Source: Dermatemys mawii
Lineage: Eukaryota; Chordata; Testudines; Dermatemydidae
DNA: 64,000 bases
Reading direction: 5' to 3'
NCBI GenBank assembly: GCA_007922305.1
Contig: ML677386.1
Span: 10,831,830 to 10,895,829, forward strand
Part shown: positions 24,871 to 37,150 of the stretch, piece by piece
Layout: each line of letters starts with the position of its first letter
Numbering within the stretch: the stretch's first letter is position 1
Notes under the pieces: generated by a model
Databases searched by the model: none
Seen by the model: only the letters and a program-made list of their open reading frames with translations
What the model was told of the DNA's origin: nothing
Translations under genes and position numbers: made by a program

Positions 24871-24884
24871 AAGTGATAGATAGA

Positions 24885-25125
24885 GGTAGTGTGATCTAGA
24901 AGATTGGGACCAGCAGTAGGAGACAGGAACTCATGAGTTCTAATCCCAGCTCTGACATTGACTCACTATGTGGACTTGGGCAAACCATTTAACCACTCTG
25001 TGCCTCAGTCTCCCTGTCTGTAATATTGGTATCCTACTTAACTAGTCCCTGGAAGTAGTGTGATGGTTAGATAAGATTTCTTACAGTACTATGAAACATG
25101 GAAAATGCTAAGTCATATTTTTATT
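24885..25125 (+). repeat. MIR-type SINE
   Basis: GTGTGATCTAGAAGATTGGG, ATGAGTTCTAATCCCAGCTC, GACTTGGGCAAACCATTTAA and CTCTGTGCCTCAGTCTCCCT are in full MIR order. Confidence 0.75.
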
Positions 25126-25989
25126 ATACCTTCTGAATCCAGAGGTTTCACGGAGTTTCACTCAATCAACAGCCATGGGTCTACTGGATTAAGAGAGGAT
25201 ACATGTTGCTAAATAGCCATATAACATGCACAGCCAGCCATGCTAAGACTTATACTCATCATAAGCGAGCAAAAGAAGGAATCCTGTGGCCCAGTTTGAA
25301 ACCTACACTCTAAAAATTAGTGAGCCAAACCCTGCCCAGGGGCTGGTATGTAGCCGCATACTTCTGTGGGCTTTTTTTGTCTGAGTGCCTTTGCACCCGT
25401 CTGGTACACACGCTGAAGATTGTATATAAGAAATGATTAGAGAGAGTCCTTGGCCCTTTTTTCCTAAGCTATTTAGGCCAACTCTGGCTAATCGTGCTTT
25501 CCAATTTACACTCAGCCCACTGCCATGGCAACCACTTCAACACGGAGTTCATAGACTACTTCTGAAGCATACAGTCCTTTTGAGAAACACTGATGTGTCA
25601 CATGAGAGGTGTTATAAAGGGAGAATGATCATCCGCTCAGCTGGCACATTCTTCTATACTTTTAGGACTGGTGGTGTAAATTATTTCTTTTAACTTTGGT
25701 ACTTGAGTTCCCCTTTTCTTAGAAAATGAACAAAGATTTATCAAGAAAAATGAAAGGAGAGGGGAGGGGAAACCCACATCTCTAAATTATTGACTGTGGC
25801 CTAATTTCATTATGGTAGGAATGTAGCAAAGTATGCCTAGCAAGAAGCTTGCAGGAAATTCAAATGTTGAGTATATGACTCATGTTTTGCATGTGGAGAA
25901 GTGGGATTGGGTTTTTGTTTCAGCCAAACCCAGTGAAAAAAAAGGCAATGGCCAGTGCATGCATGGTGGGTGATGCATTCCCTCCATCA
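25126..25989. other. Unassigned intergenic sequence
   Basis: No gene or element recognised. Confidence 0.5.
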
Positions 25990-26170
25990 CAACACGGCTC
26001 ATGGGCCCAGCTCTGAATTTCCCAAAGTTCAGGGATATTTGGATCCAGGGATTTGAATTAGGCCTTTCCAGAAAGAAGAGTCCAACTGTGGTATGGAGAT
26101 CCATTTCCCCCAAAATCAGGAGTGTTTGATCTGAGGTCCAGGTTCTGAAAGACCCACCTCTTCTTCTATG
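25990..26170 (+). repeat. Dispersed repeat (AAAGTTCAG..GGATCC family), copy 2
   Basis: CTCTGAATTTCCCAAAGTTC, ATTTGGATCCAGGGATTTGA and TCCAGGTTCTGAAAGACCC parallel the copies near 18488 and 36132. Confidence 0.4.
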
Positions 26171-27116
26171 CTTTGACTAGCATTGCCGTTTGACAGAGCA
26201 GCGTAGGGTGAAGCTACCACAAAATGTTGCAGAAGTGAAGTCAAGCGTTTGGGTTTTTTTGTTCTGATTTTGTTCAGTTTTTTATTCCCCTTTTCCAGTG
26301 TGGAGCTGGCAGGGATCTGACTGCTCACATGAGTATGCACTTAATATACTGTATTTTATTCAGCAATGTAAACAGCTTAAAGACAACTGCTGCGTGGACA
26401 AGATCCTCATGGGGAACTGCGATGTTTTTTAGAGAAGTCTGATGTCACGTATTGGTTAGCCCCTAGTCCTCTAGAAAGGGGTGTGCACACACGCAGATGA
26501 AGATGCACAGCCATAATGATCCTTAGCTGGGTGTGCTTATGCTATTTTTAAAATCCTGACTCCCAGTGCCAACTGGCCAGTGGCCACAAACAAGGCCAGC
26601 CTCTGCCACTACCATCTGCTCACCACTAACAATAAACACCATCCTCCCTGCAACTGACCAAGAAACCAGAAAAAACTAGAGGCACCAAAAAAACAAATGC
26701 ATCAAATCCAAAATAAACATCTAATGCAGTTTAAATATGTGACTCTGCCCTGAAGCTATAACTCCCTCTGTCCCAGTGCTCTTAGCCATAGGGGAGAATG
26801 CTGCTAACAGTGATTTTCTTCCATGAATGATGTTACAGAGATAAGAGTCAGCTTCCCCCAAGGCGCACAGGTAATGGTGGCTAGCAACAAGGGGGTAGGT
26901 AAATAAATAGCTATCTGATTGCCTGCTTTCCTGTGGTTTTTATGCACACATGCAATATTCTATTAACTCTGCCGGTAGGCCTCCAAGAATGAAAACGCTA
27001 TAGCTTGGTTTTAGTTCATGTATTTTACTGTGAACCATTTTGCAACTTTATAATAATTATGTACAAAAGTATTACAGATAGTACCATCCTTATGAAGTGT
27101 GAGGTGTGCACATAAT
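26171..27116. other. Unassigned intergenic sequence
   Basis: No gene or element recognised. Confidence 0.5.
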
Positions 27117-27196
27117 GGGCCAAATTCTGCTCTGTCATTTCAGTGTAAATCAGTTGGAATTACTCAGGATTTACACCAGTGCAGCAGTAGAATTTA
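27117..27196. repeat. Palindromic repeat, copy 3
   Basis: GGGCCAAATTCTGCTCTG on the left and CAGCAGTAGAATTTA on the right, with TGTAAATC and GATTTACACCAGTG internally, form the two arms of a palindrome. Confidence 0.55.
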
Positions 27197-27269
27197 CTCT
27201 AGAGTAAATGTGCAGCCTCTTACAGCCCAGGGAGTAGGAAAGTATTTTAGAGAGGGGGAGCTCAGGCAC

Positions 27270-27393
27270 CAGGGTGCCCAGACAGCAAGCGTGAAAAATC
27301 AGGACAGGGGGTGGAGGGTAATAGGAGCCAGTATAAGAAAAAGATCAAAAAATTGGGATTGTCACTATATCATCGGGACATCTGGCCACCTTA
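27270..27393 (-). mobile_element. MITE of the TAGGGTGACCAG family, copy 3 (124 bp)
   Basis: In reverse orientation to copies 1 and 2. The ends are CAGGGTGCCCAGAC and ATCTGGCCACCTTA, with a perfect 8-bp TSD TCAGGCAC at 27262-27269 and 27394-27401. Confidence 0.85.
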
Positions 27394-27439
27394 TCAGGCA
27401 CAGAGAGACTGAAAGACACAAGTGAAGTTAATAGGGTCT

Positions 27440-27565
27440 TCCCACAGACCTTTTTAGATCAGGCTCCATGTAACTTGCCTAAGGTCATGCAGTGAATCTG
27501 TGGCACAGCCAGGCACAGAGCCTAGCTCTCCCGAGTTGCAGTGCAGAGTCTTATCACACGACATT
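27440..27565 (-). repeat. MIR-type SINE fragment
   Basis: ACTTGCCTAAGGTCATGCAG, TGAATCTGTGGCACAGCCAG and CACAGAGCCTAGCTCTCC read as MIR in reverse complement. Confidence 0.6.
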
Positions 27566-27799
27566 AAATCTTTAGAAGCTGGGATAATTGTGGCATTCAG
27601 TTGGTTGATATAAGTGAACAGTATAAGAGAAAATCCATTTTGCATCTATTTTCTTTTCTGCATTCTCATCTCTGACAAAGAGATCTGAGCAATCCCTTTC
27701 TACCACCTACACAATACTGCATCCTTCAGAACGGCTGCAGACTTTTTATATTGGAGACTCTTTTAAAGTTCCATAGGCGCACAGTGCCTGTACTGCAAT

Positions 27800-28470
27800 A
27801 CGATCCCCTCTCATTGCTGGCACATGATGACATATGTGCAATGCCCCTCTGCCATGTACATTGGCCAAACCGCACAGTCTCAACGCAAAAGAATAAATGG
27901 ACACAAATCACACGTCAAGAATTATAACATTAAAAAAACAGTTGGAGAACACGTCAACCTTCCTGGACACTCAATTACAGACCCAAACGTTGCAATTCTT
28001 CAACAACAAAAACTTCAAAAATAGACTCCCACGAGAAACTGCAGAACTGGAATTAATTTGCAAACTGGACTCCGTCAAATTATGAATAAAGACTGGGAGA
28101 CAATGGGTCATTACACAAACTAAAAACTATTTCTCCATGCTAAGTTTTCCCCATACTGTTACTCACACCTTGTCAGCTGTTTGAAATGGGCCATCCTGAT
28201 TATCACTACAGAAGTTTTTTTTTCCTCCTGTTGATAATAGCTCACCTTAATTGATTTGTCTCATAAGAGTTGGTCTGGCAACCCACATCTTTTCATGTTC
28301 TCTGTAAATATATACATCTTCCTACTGTATTTTCCATTCCATGCATCTGATGAAGTGGGTTCTAGCCCACAAAAGCTTATGCCCAAATAAATTGGTTAGT
28401 CTGTAAGGTGCCACAAGTACTCCTCGTTCTTTTTGCTGATACAGACTAACACGGCTACCACTCTGAAACC
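27800..28470 (+). mobile_element. Penelope-like element, 3' part with GIY-YIG endonuclease remnant
   Basis: The plus-strand frame from 27824 gives YVQCPSAMYIGQTAQSQRKR followed by INGHKSH and EHVNLPGHSI, the GIY-YIG endonuclease pattern of Penelope-like retroelements. Near 28000 the frame shifts by one, after which FKNRLPRETAELELICKLDS continues, ending at TGA/TAA codons. The 3' untranslated tail has AGCCCACAAAAGCTTATGCC, AAATAAATTGGTTAGTCTGT and CAGACTAACACGGCTACC, ending near 28470. The reverse transcriptase is missing by 5' truncation. The element is inactive (frameshift, truncation). Confidence 0.8.
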
Positions 28471-30644
28471 TGATAGAGAGAATATAATTCCTCCTAGTTG
28501 GAATCTGGCCATTACTCCCTATACAAAATGTATGGTGCATTGTATTACAAGTTTGCAACTTTATCACAGGCAAAACAAGAGGCTTAGGAGTTAGAAGCAA
28601 TGACTAACTTGTTAACTAATGTGTTGCACAAGTTAGCTTCAGGAGGAAATGCAATACAAATAAAATTCATGATTAGCCCAGACATGTATGTGAGTCTCTG
28701 CCAATCACAGCCAACTTTCCACGTTCCAAATCCTGCCAGAGCCTCCAGCAAATTGCTGCCAACACTATCAGTTCCCGGATCAGGAGAAGGGGTATTTCCC
28801 CCATGTTCAGGACTTCCCTCCTTTCTCTGCACAGCGAACTCAGCACTTTGTAAACCCCTTGCCACCAAGAGGCAGAAATGCTGAGCATGCTCAGATCATT
28901 TTGATAAGCAAGTGGTATGTATCAGGCAGAAGAAAAACCTTGGGGGAGGGGAAAATGCAGGAAGTGCAAAGAAGAGGAGCAAGGAAAGGAATGAGGGAGT
29001 TCAAGAGAAGAGAGGACTATAGACAGAAGATATAGACTAGATGTCGGAGCCTGCTCCCAAGAAGATTCTTTAGAATGTGGCAGCTAGAGACACAGATATC
29101 CTCTCCTAGTGGCAATAATTGTAAGTGGTCCCTGGCTGTGCACCACTGAGGAGGGTTTTAATGGTGGGACCCTGGCTGCAAACCATCTGTTCCAGCCTGG
29201 GTTTATTGCCAAGGCTCTTTTTGGGTCAAGCCATCCTTTGACTATGGATCATTACTGTGCCTGTTTCTCCTTGCGTGAGACAGGGAGTGGAGCTGCTTGT
29301 GTTGTCTGTTGCGATCCGTTTCGTTGAATGCTTCCTGTTGTTTTCTGTACGCGCCAGGAGGGGCTGTAAAGATTCACTTGCAGTTCTGCCATTTAGCAAA
29401 GTGAGCTAAAGGCACGGGCCTTGCTAGCACCTTTGTTTGTGCAGGGCTTAAAGGTGTGGTGAAGGGGGGCAAGCATGTAATGGAGGAGTGGGAAGAGGGA
29501 GGGAGAGTAGCATGAAGGGCAGAAATAGAGAGGCCAACAGCAGAGGGTCCCATAAGCAGGGCTCCTATTACCCTCCACACAGTTTCCCTTCCTGTGTTAA
29601 AAACAGAGGGAGAGCACTCCCTTCCCCCCTCCTCTTTGGCTGGATCGGGGACCATTCCTCTTCTGCTTCAGTCTCCTCTAGGAGGAGAGAGAGAAAGGGT
29701 GGAGATCATCATAATGAGCTGGAGGGGATGGCTTTAAGCCCTTGTGTTATCATTGTATCTGAATAACCACGACAATCCCCATGCAACAGTGAGTTCCCAG
29801 GGGTAGAAATACAATCTCCAATTTGGGAGGCCACACCCAATTTCACCAGGGAGCGTAATGCTAAGGCAGGTCAATCAGGTTATAGTTGGCTCCTTCTGGG
29901 ACTCCCACAAGCAGCAACATTCTTCTCAGGCAGAGTGGGACTCTGTGAAATTGAGAAATTGCCTCCTACCTTTGGAAGGAATTTCTCAGATGCTTCCAAT
30001 CTGATCTTTAAAACCAAACAGCTCAGGCATCGGTATAAGCAAAGGGAAAACCCATCCACAGTAATGGGAAACAGTTTTTGGAAGGCAATTGTTGATCATG
30101 ACCATTTTTGATACTTACAAGTGACGATCATGCCACTTGAAAAGATTAACTTGCACCCACACCACGTGGGATGAACCTTCTCCTGAAATCAGACTTTTCT
30201 TTGCCCAGAAGTCCATGTAATTGAATAGTGCTTTGTTAACATAATCCCTTGACGTAAAGCTGCAATAAAGTTGTAGAGTTGGATACCAGAAAGGACAGGG
30301 TAAGCCTGTGAATAGGCTGAGTTCCTTCCCTGCTATCTCAGTTCAGCACACCCAGACTGGATTAATGTCCAAAATTTACCCCCTTCCTAGGGTTTGTTTT
30401 AATTACTTAACTTCAGTAACAAAATATAAACCTTAGCCAAAATTTTCCTGGTCTTGGCTTGTGCCTGAGCTTGTAAGGAAGCTCTCTAGTCTCTAACACC
30501 ATCTTCTGATTAGACCAGGACCCACACTTTTATACCCAATATCGGAGACCCCACCTGGTCTGCTTTACAGCATAAGTCAATGAAATATTTCTGTATCTTT
30601 CTGTAGGACCTAAACTCTGACATCCTGTGACATGCTCCTGAGAA
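28471..30644. other. Unassigned intergenic sequence, in part purine-rich
   Basis: The strand is GA-rich at about 28930-29030 and 29460-29530. No gene recognised. Confidence 0.5.
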
Positions 30645-30885
30645 GAAGATAGTGTGTTGGTTACAGTACTGGATTGGGATGCAGAAGATCTGGGGTCCAT
30701 TTCCTGCTCTGTCACAGCCTTCCTGTGTGACCTTGGGCAAATCACTTAATCCAGTTCCCCATTTATAAAATGGGGGTAGAAATACTTCTTTTGTCAGTCT
30801 TGTCTATTTAGATTGTATGAACAGTCCCTTCCCCAAAGCGTACACAGTGCCTGCTACAAAGGGGCTTTAACTCATTGGGAGCCCC
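30645..30885 (+). repeat. MIR-type SINE
   Basis: GTGTTGGTTACAGTACTGGA, TTTCCTGCTCTGTCACAGCC, CCTTGGGCAAATCACTTAAT, CCCCATTTATAAAATGGGGG and the tail TACACAGTGCCTGCTACA are in full MIR order. Confidence 0.75.
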
Positions 30886-30890
30886 TAAGT

Positions 30891-31023
30891 CAGTGGTTTT
30901 CAACTTTTTTTTTCATTTGAAGACTCGTAAAGTATTTCAAACGCAGGTGTGAACCCCTCTGGAAGTCTTAGACATAGTCTGCGGACCCTTAGGGATCTAT
31001 GGACCACATGGTGAAAAGTACTG
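30891..31023 (+). mobile_element. hAT-type MITE (133 bp)
   Basis: Termini are CAGTGGTTTTCAAC and GTGAAAAGTACTG. Flanks CCCTAAGT and CTCTAGCT match at 5 of 8 positions, a decayed TSD. Internal TCTGCGGACCCTTAGGGAT and TATGGACCACATGG are typical of this family. Confidence 0.75.
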
Positions 31024-31529
31024 CTCTAGCTGCTACTACAATATAAACAGCAATAATAACATGCTCCTGGTTTTGTACATCAATTCAAAGAAAATGTAAG
31101 GCAGACTAAAATAGGAAAGTAGACCTCAAATACTTCTTTAAAAAGCTCCCAAAAAAATTAAAAAATGAAACAGCAGAGCACAGGAAAGAAGAGATGTTTC
31201 TGTGACCAAAAGTGAAGTTAAAAACCCTGTGGGTAAAAAATGCAATGTAGTTATCTGCATTTCAGGAATCCCAATATAGAACCATAAAACAAAACAACCC
31301 AGCATGTGTAAATATCTCAAACACCACCTGCATTAAAATGGGGGTGCTAATTTGGCAAAGCACCAACCTGGTTAGCTCTGAAACCACCCTAGCCAAAATG
31401 CTGGTCACAGTCAGTTTTTAGAAGTCTAGTGATTGCTAACACTCCAGTTAAAGATGATGGAGTAAGAGGACACTGTCCCCCAATGTAGTTAAAATGCTAG
31501 GCAGTCTTTACATGTATTTCAGACCTGAT

Positions 31530-32110
31530 AGTGTTCCATGCATCTCCCTGAGCCATACCAGAACCCTGCAGTGGTGACCTGAAAGGGCTGAAGTGACTAG
31601 ACAGGCTCATTAACTGCCCAGGCTGCACCTGAGGAAGGAGGCAGAGAACAGGCCACTAATTGGAAATGGCCTCAGCTGGGCAGAAACAGGAGGGCTCTGT
31701 AAAGAGCCAGGAGCTGTGAGTATTGGGGGCTGTAAGGAAGTAGTGTACAGTCAGTCTCTGGGAGGAGGGAGCTAGTTAAGTAGGAAGAGGTAGAAATGTA
31801 CAGACATTGGCAGATTATTATAAGGTCCCTGAGCTAAAACCCAGTGTAGAAAATGGACCTGGGTCCCCTACCTGCCATTGGGAAGTAGCACAGGGTGTTG
31901 GAGATGCCAGCCAGCCAGCCAGCTGGTTGGGAGGACTCTGATTTCCCTGGAAGGGAAGGACTGTAGTGACCAAGCCACAAAGAGGAAGCTGCAGCTCCAC
32001 AAGTGAGAGGGGCTGCAGGGTAAAAGATGAGGGGCAGAGACATTGCCAGAGGGCTGTGATGCCTGGCAAGAACTAATCCCCTGAGCTGCCAGGATGAGGT
32101 GCCTGTGATG
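31530..32110. repeat. Repeat-like GA/GC-rich segment
   Basis: Phrases such as ACTGCCCAGGCTGCACCTGA, GACCTGGGTCCCCTACCTGC and AGAACTAATCCCCTGAGC resemble a dispersed retroelement-type repeat of turtles as I recall it. A (CCAG)n tract lies at 31907-31924. There are no coding domains. Confidence 0.35.
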
Positions 32111-32288
32111 CCTAGACATAGATGAGAACAGCTTCTGTACACTTTAGAGATACAAGACACAATTCCCTGCTATGCTCTGAAGCCAAATACAGCACTGAGA
32201 CAATAGTGTTTTAATGGAGTCTTCTCAGCAATTGTTCTATTTGTAATGTAGATTACTCCCTATTGTCATTTGCCCACCCTTAGGGGAT

Positions 32289-32418
32289 GGAACTAGGGGT
32301 GCTGGAGCTGCTGCTATGCTCTCGGTCTTGAAGTTGTTTCCATCATATCCAGGGTTTATAGTTCAGTTCAATGGCTCTCTGTACCCCCACTATACAAATT
32401 GCTCCAGCACCCCTGTCC
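32289..32418. mobile_element. MITE with AGGGGTGCTGG termini, copy 1 (about 130 bp)
   Basis: Starts GGAACTAGGGGTGCTGGAGC and ends GCTCCAGCACCCCTGTCCC, so the termini are inverted. The interior from CTTGAAG to ACAAATTG matches the copy at 36001-36126 closely. Confidence 0.7.
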
Positions 32419-32615
32419 CTACCCATTGCAAACAAGGCCCCTCTTTGAAAACGATGTTAAAACCATGCTCTAGATTACCTACGGTCTAGTTACACATCCA
32501 AATCCACCATGCTGAGGCACCAAAACACAATAGTTCCCAATCTGCATTAGAATATGATTTTGTCACGTGTGTGTGACTAGGACCAAATCATGTTATAACC
32601 ATATTACATTCCTCA

Positions 32616-32718
32616 GGCCAGATTCTGATCTCATTTGCTCTGGAGCATATACACAGTAACTCCTTTGACATCAGAGATCTCTCTCTGGTTTTATCCTGAA
32701 GTAACTGCGGTCAGAACG
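32616..32718. repeat. Palindromic repeat, copy 4
   Basis: GGCCAGATTCTGATCTCATT at the left, ACAGTAACTCCTTTGACATC in the centre, and GGTCAGAAC-type sequence at the right. Confidence 0.55.
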
Positions 32719-34615
32719 TAGTCTTTACAGGGTTTGAACAGAGTTTAGTCCAGTTCACGCAGGTAAGGCTGAACCACCTGGTAGCACGATCAGGTGACAA
32801 CCATGTTTGTTAAAACATAATGTTCCAGTGCAGTAAATGTTTGCTCACCATCTGTAAGAGGAGAATATAGCAACGTTATCAGAGAGAGAGCTTAAGGGTG
32901 TGTGAACTTAAGCTCTGCCAATGTCACAGTGTGTAATGAAACTGGCAGGGAGGGCTCGAAACATGACTGACATCTTCGCTGCACGTGGCTAATACTGTTG
33001 GCAGCTGTGATAGCTAAGAATGCTTCGCCCCCACCAAAGGCCTAGGCTGGTACATTGTTGTCTTCCAGCAGCTGGTTCGGCACACTAGTGTTTTGCTGTG
33101 TGGAGAGGACATCCTGACAGCACGTGTAACTGGTTTGGCCAGTTCTTCCTCCCAGCTGCCTGTGTGGTAGAACGTCCCAGAGTGCATTGCCCCACAGGCT
33201 GCCGCTCTGTGTACATGTCCTCCGAGTGTTCTACCCACTGCTAACGCCCCAGGAATGAGCTGCCTAGATTTTCCCGGAGTTAATTGACACAAACATGGCC
33301 ATGGCTAGACAGCATGGCAGGTGTGCACGTGCCAACACAATTGTGATGGCAGAAAAACTGCTGAGTGGACACAAACTGAGCCCTCTTCCTCGGACCCAGG
33401 TATCGTGCCTCTACCTAGGCAGGAGATCACAGTTGTGACTGCAACTTGGATGGGCCTTTAAGGTCATTTGCACGTATTACCCCAATTCCTGGCCAGAAAC
33501 ACTGTGCTTGAAAGAGGTGCCTCTGGGAACAACACATTACATTCCAATTCATCCTCTTTACCTGCTTAGAAAAAGATGGTGAATGGAATTCAGTCCTGAA
33601 CCTGCAATCTCCACACAACACCAAAATGAACAGAAGTGGGTCTGCATCCATGTTTGCACTCAGATTCCTATGCGCTGCTGCCTTTTATCTCCATCATTCA
33701 TTCGTTTTAATCAGCCCCCTTCAGCACAGCCAATCAGCTTAAAAAAAAACAGTCAGAGGGAACCTTTTGGATTGTTCTGTAGTGTGGATAAGGAGCATCT
33801 GTCCACGCAAACTGAGGGAGAGTGGGGGCAAAGAGAAGAAACAAGCCCAAGGCTCAGTTCTGAGAGGTGCTGAGTACCCATAACTTCCCATGACTTCTGT
33901 GGGGAACCTTTTGGGGTGCTTTGGGTACTTCAGAATACTGGTCCCCTAAGTTACAAAAAGCACAAATTTGGCTAGAGGCACTAGCTGCCTTTGGGTCCTG
34001 TGTTTGTGGCTGAAAAGAGCAGAATGGTTAAAGACCCTGTCCTCCCATAAGAGTGGGTTCTACACTCCAATCATTTTGCTGTTAAATTGCCCTGTACTCA
34101 TAGCATATCTGGGAGAATGGCAGGGAGGAGGAGCAGACTGAATGTGACTCTGACCTTCCTGGAAGAGTCAAATTATTAATGTCACACTGGGCTGAAAACT
34201 GAAAGCTCTGATGCACTGTCGGCTGCAGAGAGCAAATGACAGAACTCAGCCAAGCACGGTTCTGTAACACAAGTTGTCTAAATGAAGCACGGTTTCCTCT
34301 TACCAATACCATTTTTTCTGTCTGAAAGATACTTTGTACGTTTTAATATTCTAGAAGCTGAGAGCTGGACACTAAAGAAGTTTGCTGTGATGGCATCTTG
34401 GGATACACATCAGCACACGTGGTTTGCCAACACGACGGCGGGGGTGAGGGACACAGAACTAGTAGCAGAGACTCAAGGCACGCAGGAAGATTTCCTCAGT
34501 GTTTCTAAGAGTGCTAGAGCATCAGCAAAACCCATCCCCACAACCTTGATGGCAGAAGGGATAATCTGCTTCCTGCAGAACGCTGATGGAAAACATTTCC
34601 AGAACAGGCCTCTCT
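32719..34615. other. Unassigned intergenic sequence
   Basis: No gene recognised. The 120-residue ORF at 34282-34644 runs into a repeat and has no known domain. At 33863-33950 GAGGTGCTGAGTACCCATAA and GGGTGCTTTGGGTACTTCAG form another short imperfect palindrome. Confidence 0.5.
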
Positions 34616-34712
34616 GGCCTGATTCTATCTCACCTCCGTTTTAATGGGCTTCAATGACTTCTGTGAGTCACTCCGTATTTACACTGGTGTCCGTGAGATC
34701 AGAATCTGTCCC
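34616..34712. repeat. Palindromic repeat, copy 5
   Basis: GGCCTGATTCTATCTCACCT on the left and GTGAGATCAGAATCTGTCC on the right are near-mirror arms around CTTCAATGACTTCTGTGAG. Confidence 0.6.
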
Positions 34713-36000
34713 AGATGGTGCCTATGACCAGAGACCATATTTAGCTCTTTCTTTGCTGAAAAATGACCAGGTCTACTAAGATATAAACATTGGGCAGAGG
34801 GTCTCCCAGTTATTTTTCAGGTGAAGTCAGTGCTTGAGAAAGAGGCTGGGCTAATAGTACTGGAGCCTGAAATCCTCTGTTTACCTACAAAATGGGTACA
34901 GCATAGGCCACAACAGTGCAAACTTCCTCACATTGCCTTGACAATGTGCCTCAAGCCTTCCCTTTGGAGAGATGGCCTCGGAAAGTGAAAGGAAAGATCC
35001 ATTTCCAGGGCTTACTTCATCCTCGGCCTCTTTGTCAGGCTGCCAAATGGGGACACAGAGTGTGTCTCTGCCCTCCTGGGAATTAGCTGGTGAGCTAATT
35101 GGTGAATTCAGTGCACACAGGCCACTGCCAACGGGGGCTGGACTCAGACTGGTGTCATAGGCAAAACATTCCACACTGATTCCTGTGGGAAGGCCACACC
35201 CTTCATTAGGCAAACATCTGTGCTGAGTGAACATTCTGAAGTATGCTCAAGGTGTCTGGGGTTACTTTATTTTTAAAGACCAACCTCTGTTGGGCAATTG
35301 ATTTGCTAATCTCTATGGTGACAACTTAGAGCAGGTTTCAGCACATGTCCCTTATTGATCCCCTGAGCCAGCCAGCCACAGGCCAGAAACACAGCTAAGT
35401 TATAGAAAGTTCACATGAGGCGAAAGGTCAGGAATTTCAGACCCAAGCCTGGTGCTCAGCTGGTCAAAGCATTGATCAAGGAATCAGAAAATGCACTAGA
35501 TGTCCTCAGATAGAGTAAGAATGGGAGTGGGGTTCCCTCACCTCCTGTAAAATGTATGTGCTTCCTGGTGTGACCATTGACATCAATGCACATTACCACA
35601 CCTTGACGCCCTATATAACTTTTCTCAGCCGCCAGTCACATTACAACTCAGCCAGGTGAATAGATTGGGACACAGCAACTGGTGGCAAAATTTCTGGATA
35701 GCCTTGGAGGGGGTTATCCATCTATCCCCCACATAATTCAGACTGAACAGTGTTATTCGTACAGCTGTGAGAAAGACAGGGAGCCTTTTAACTTTTCAGA
35801 GAGCTTCCTCTGTCACCAGCAACACTGCCCACAGCTGTGGAAACCAAGCATTACATCAGAAAAATCAAGCCAATTGTCCTCTGCTCGCCACCACCTAGCC
35901 AAGGGTTGTTAAAGGCCTACATGTCCTTGTACATCTTCAGTATCCTCTGCCAGGCTAGTCCTTCACACACATGCACCCCTGTGCATTAGAGACAGATTGC
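34713..36000. other. Unassigned intergenic sequence
   Basis: No gene or element recognised. Confidence 0.5.
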
Positions 36001-36126
36001 TGGAACGAGGGGTGCTAGGGTGTGGCAGACCCTCTGGCTTGAAGTGGTTTCCAGCATACCCCGGGTTTAGAGTTCGATTCAATGGCTCTCAGCACCTGCA
36101 CTCTACAAATTGTTCCAGTGCCTCTG
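36001..36126. mobile_element. MITE with AGGGGTGCTGG termini, copy 2
   Basis: Starts TGGAACGAGGGGTGCTAGGG and ends TTGTTCCAGTGCCTCTG. The interior matches 32289-32418 (CTTGAAGTGGTTTCCAGCAT, TTCAATGGCTCTCAGCACC). Confidence 0.7.
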
Positions 36127-36131
36127 ATTAG

Positions 36132-36370
36132 AGATGGCCTGGTCTGGGTCTGAACTTTCCCGAAGATCGGGGTTGTTCAGAGACAGGGGCTAGAGACCGC
36201 AGGGTTTTAGTCTCCAAGGTGGTGGGTACATTATACATATCCTAGCTGAGATCTGATAAAGGTCAGAGGCAAACTCAAATCCAGTTCCACACTTTCCCAA
36301 TTTCTGGGGCTGTTTGGACCCAACCTCTTGGATCTCGCTCATTTCCCCTAAACAGCCCTTGGGGTTGACC
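36132..36370 (+). repeat. Dispersed repeat (AAAGTTCAG..GGATCC family), copy 3
   Basis: TCTGAACTTTCCCGAAGATC, TTGTTCAGAGACAGGGGC and GGGCTGTTTGGACCCAACC keep the order of the copies near 18488 and 25990, with more divergence. Confidence 0.35.
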
Positions 36371-37150
36371 ACCGACCAAGGGTTAGTCCAGCTCACTCAC
36401 CTTTTCGTGCCACCTATCAGGCTTTAAAAAAGGTCTTTCCTTGGCGGGTACCTTGGGAATTGCTATTTAGTTGCTAACGGTGTTATTCCTGAGCTCCGCA
36501 CTATAGAACAGCTGTACGAGTGCCCCCTGAGCAACGCACATTATGGGTACTGACCCATCACCACACCCACGTCATCCCATTTTCCTTGGTGTAACACCTG
36601 AGGGAGCCCCATGGCTGGTTGGCAAAGCCTTAATACTTTCTGAGCAAAGCTCTCCCGCCCTCACTCCACACCTAACCGCAATTCAATGAGATGGGGTGTT
36701 TTATGATACTGAATATGCAGCCCTTTGCCCTGCAGTAAGAATGTCAGGTTACCTGGGGATATTCTAGCACAGCCCGTACAGTGGTGTGGTGGATCCAGTG
36801 TTTCACAGCCAACTGACTACTAAGGAGTCAGATACATAAAGCAGCAGCACTTCTGTTTCCTGGCTGGGAGGAACAGATGACTTGCAAAGATACAAATACA
36901 CTGTTCCTAGTCACAGGTTTCAAATTAAATAAGAGAGTCACCAGAGCCATGCAGCTGTTCTGCTTGTAAAGCTGCAACTGACTTCCCTTTCCTCCCCTGA
37001 AGTAAACAACATGGACCCAAAGGGCCGAATCGTGACCAATGCAAGAGCCCTGTTGCATTGCTACATGAAGCAGCCCTAACAAGGGAGCTGAGGACCACAA
37101 TGTGAGGGAATCTCTGGCTGGCAAAGACCATAGCCACGTCTACACCATAC
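36371..37150. other. Unassigned; ends with a Harbinger-like TIR fragment
   Basis: No gene. CATAGCCACGTCTACACC (37128-37145) resembles the terminus of Harbinger-like MITEs and sits immediately before another repeat. Confidence 0.4.

Noticed and set aside
34282..34644. Open frame of 120 residues on the plus strand
   Set aside because: The end lies in a palindromic repeat (34616-34712), and I recognise no homology.
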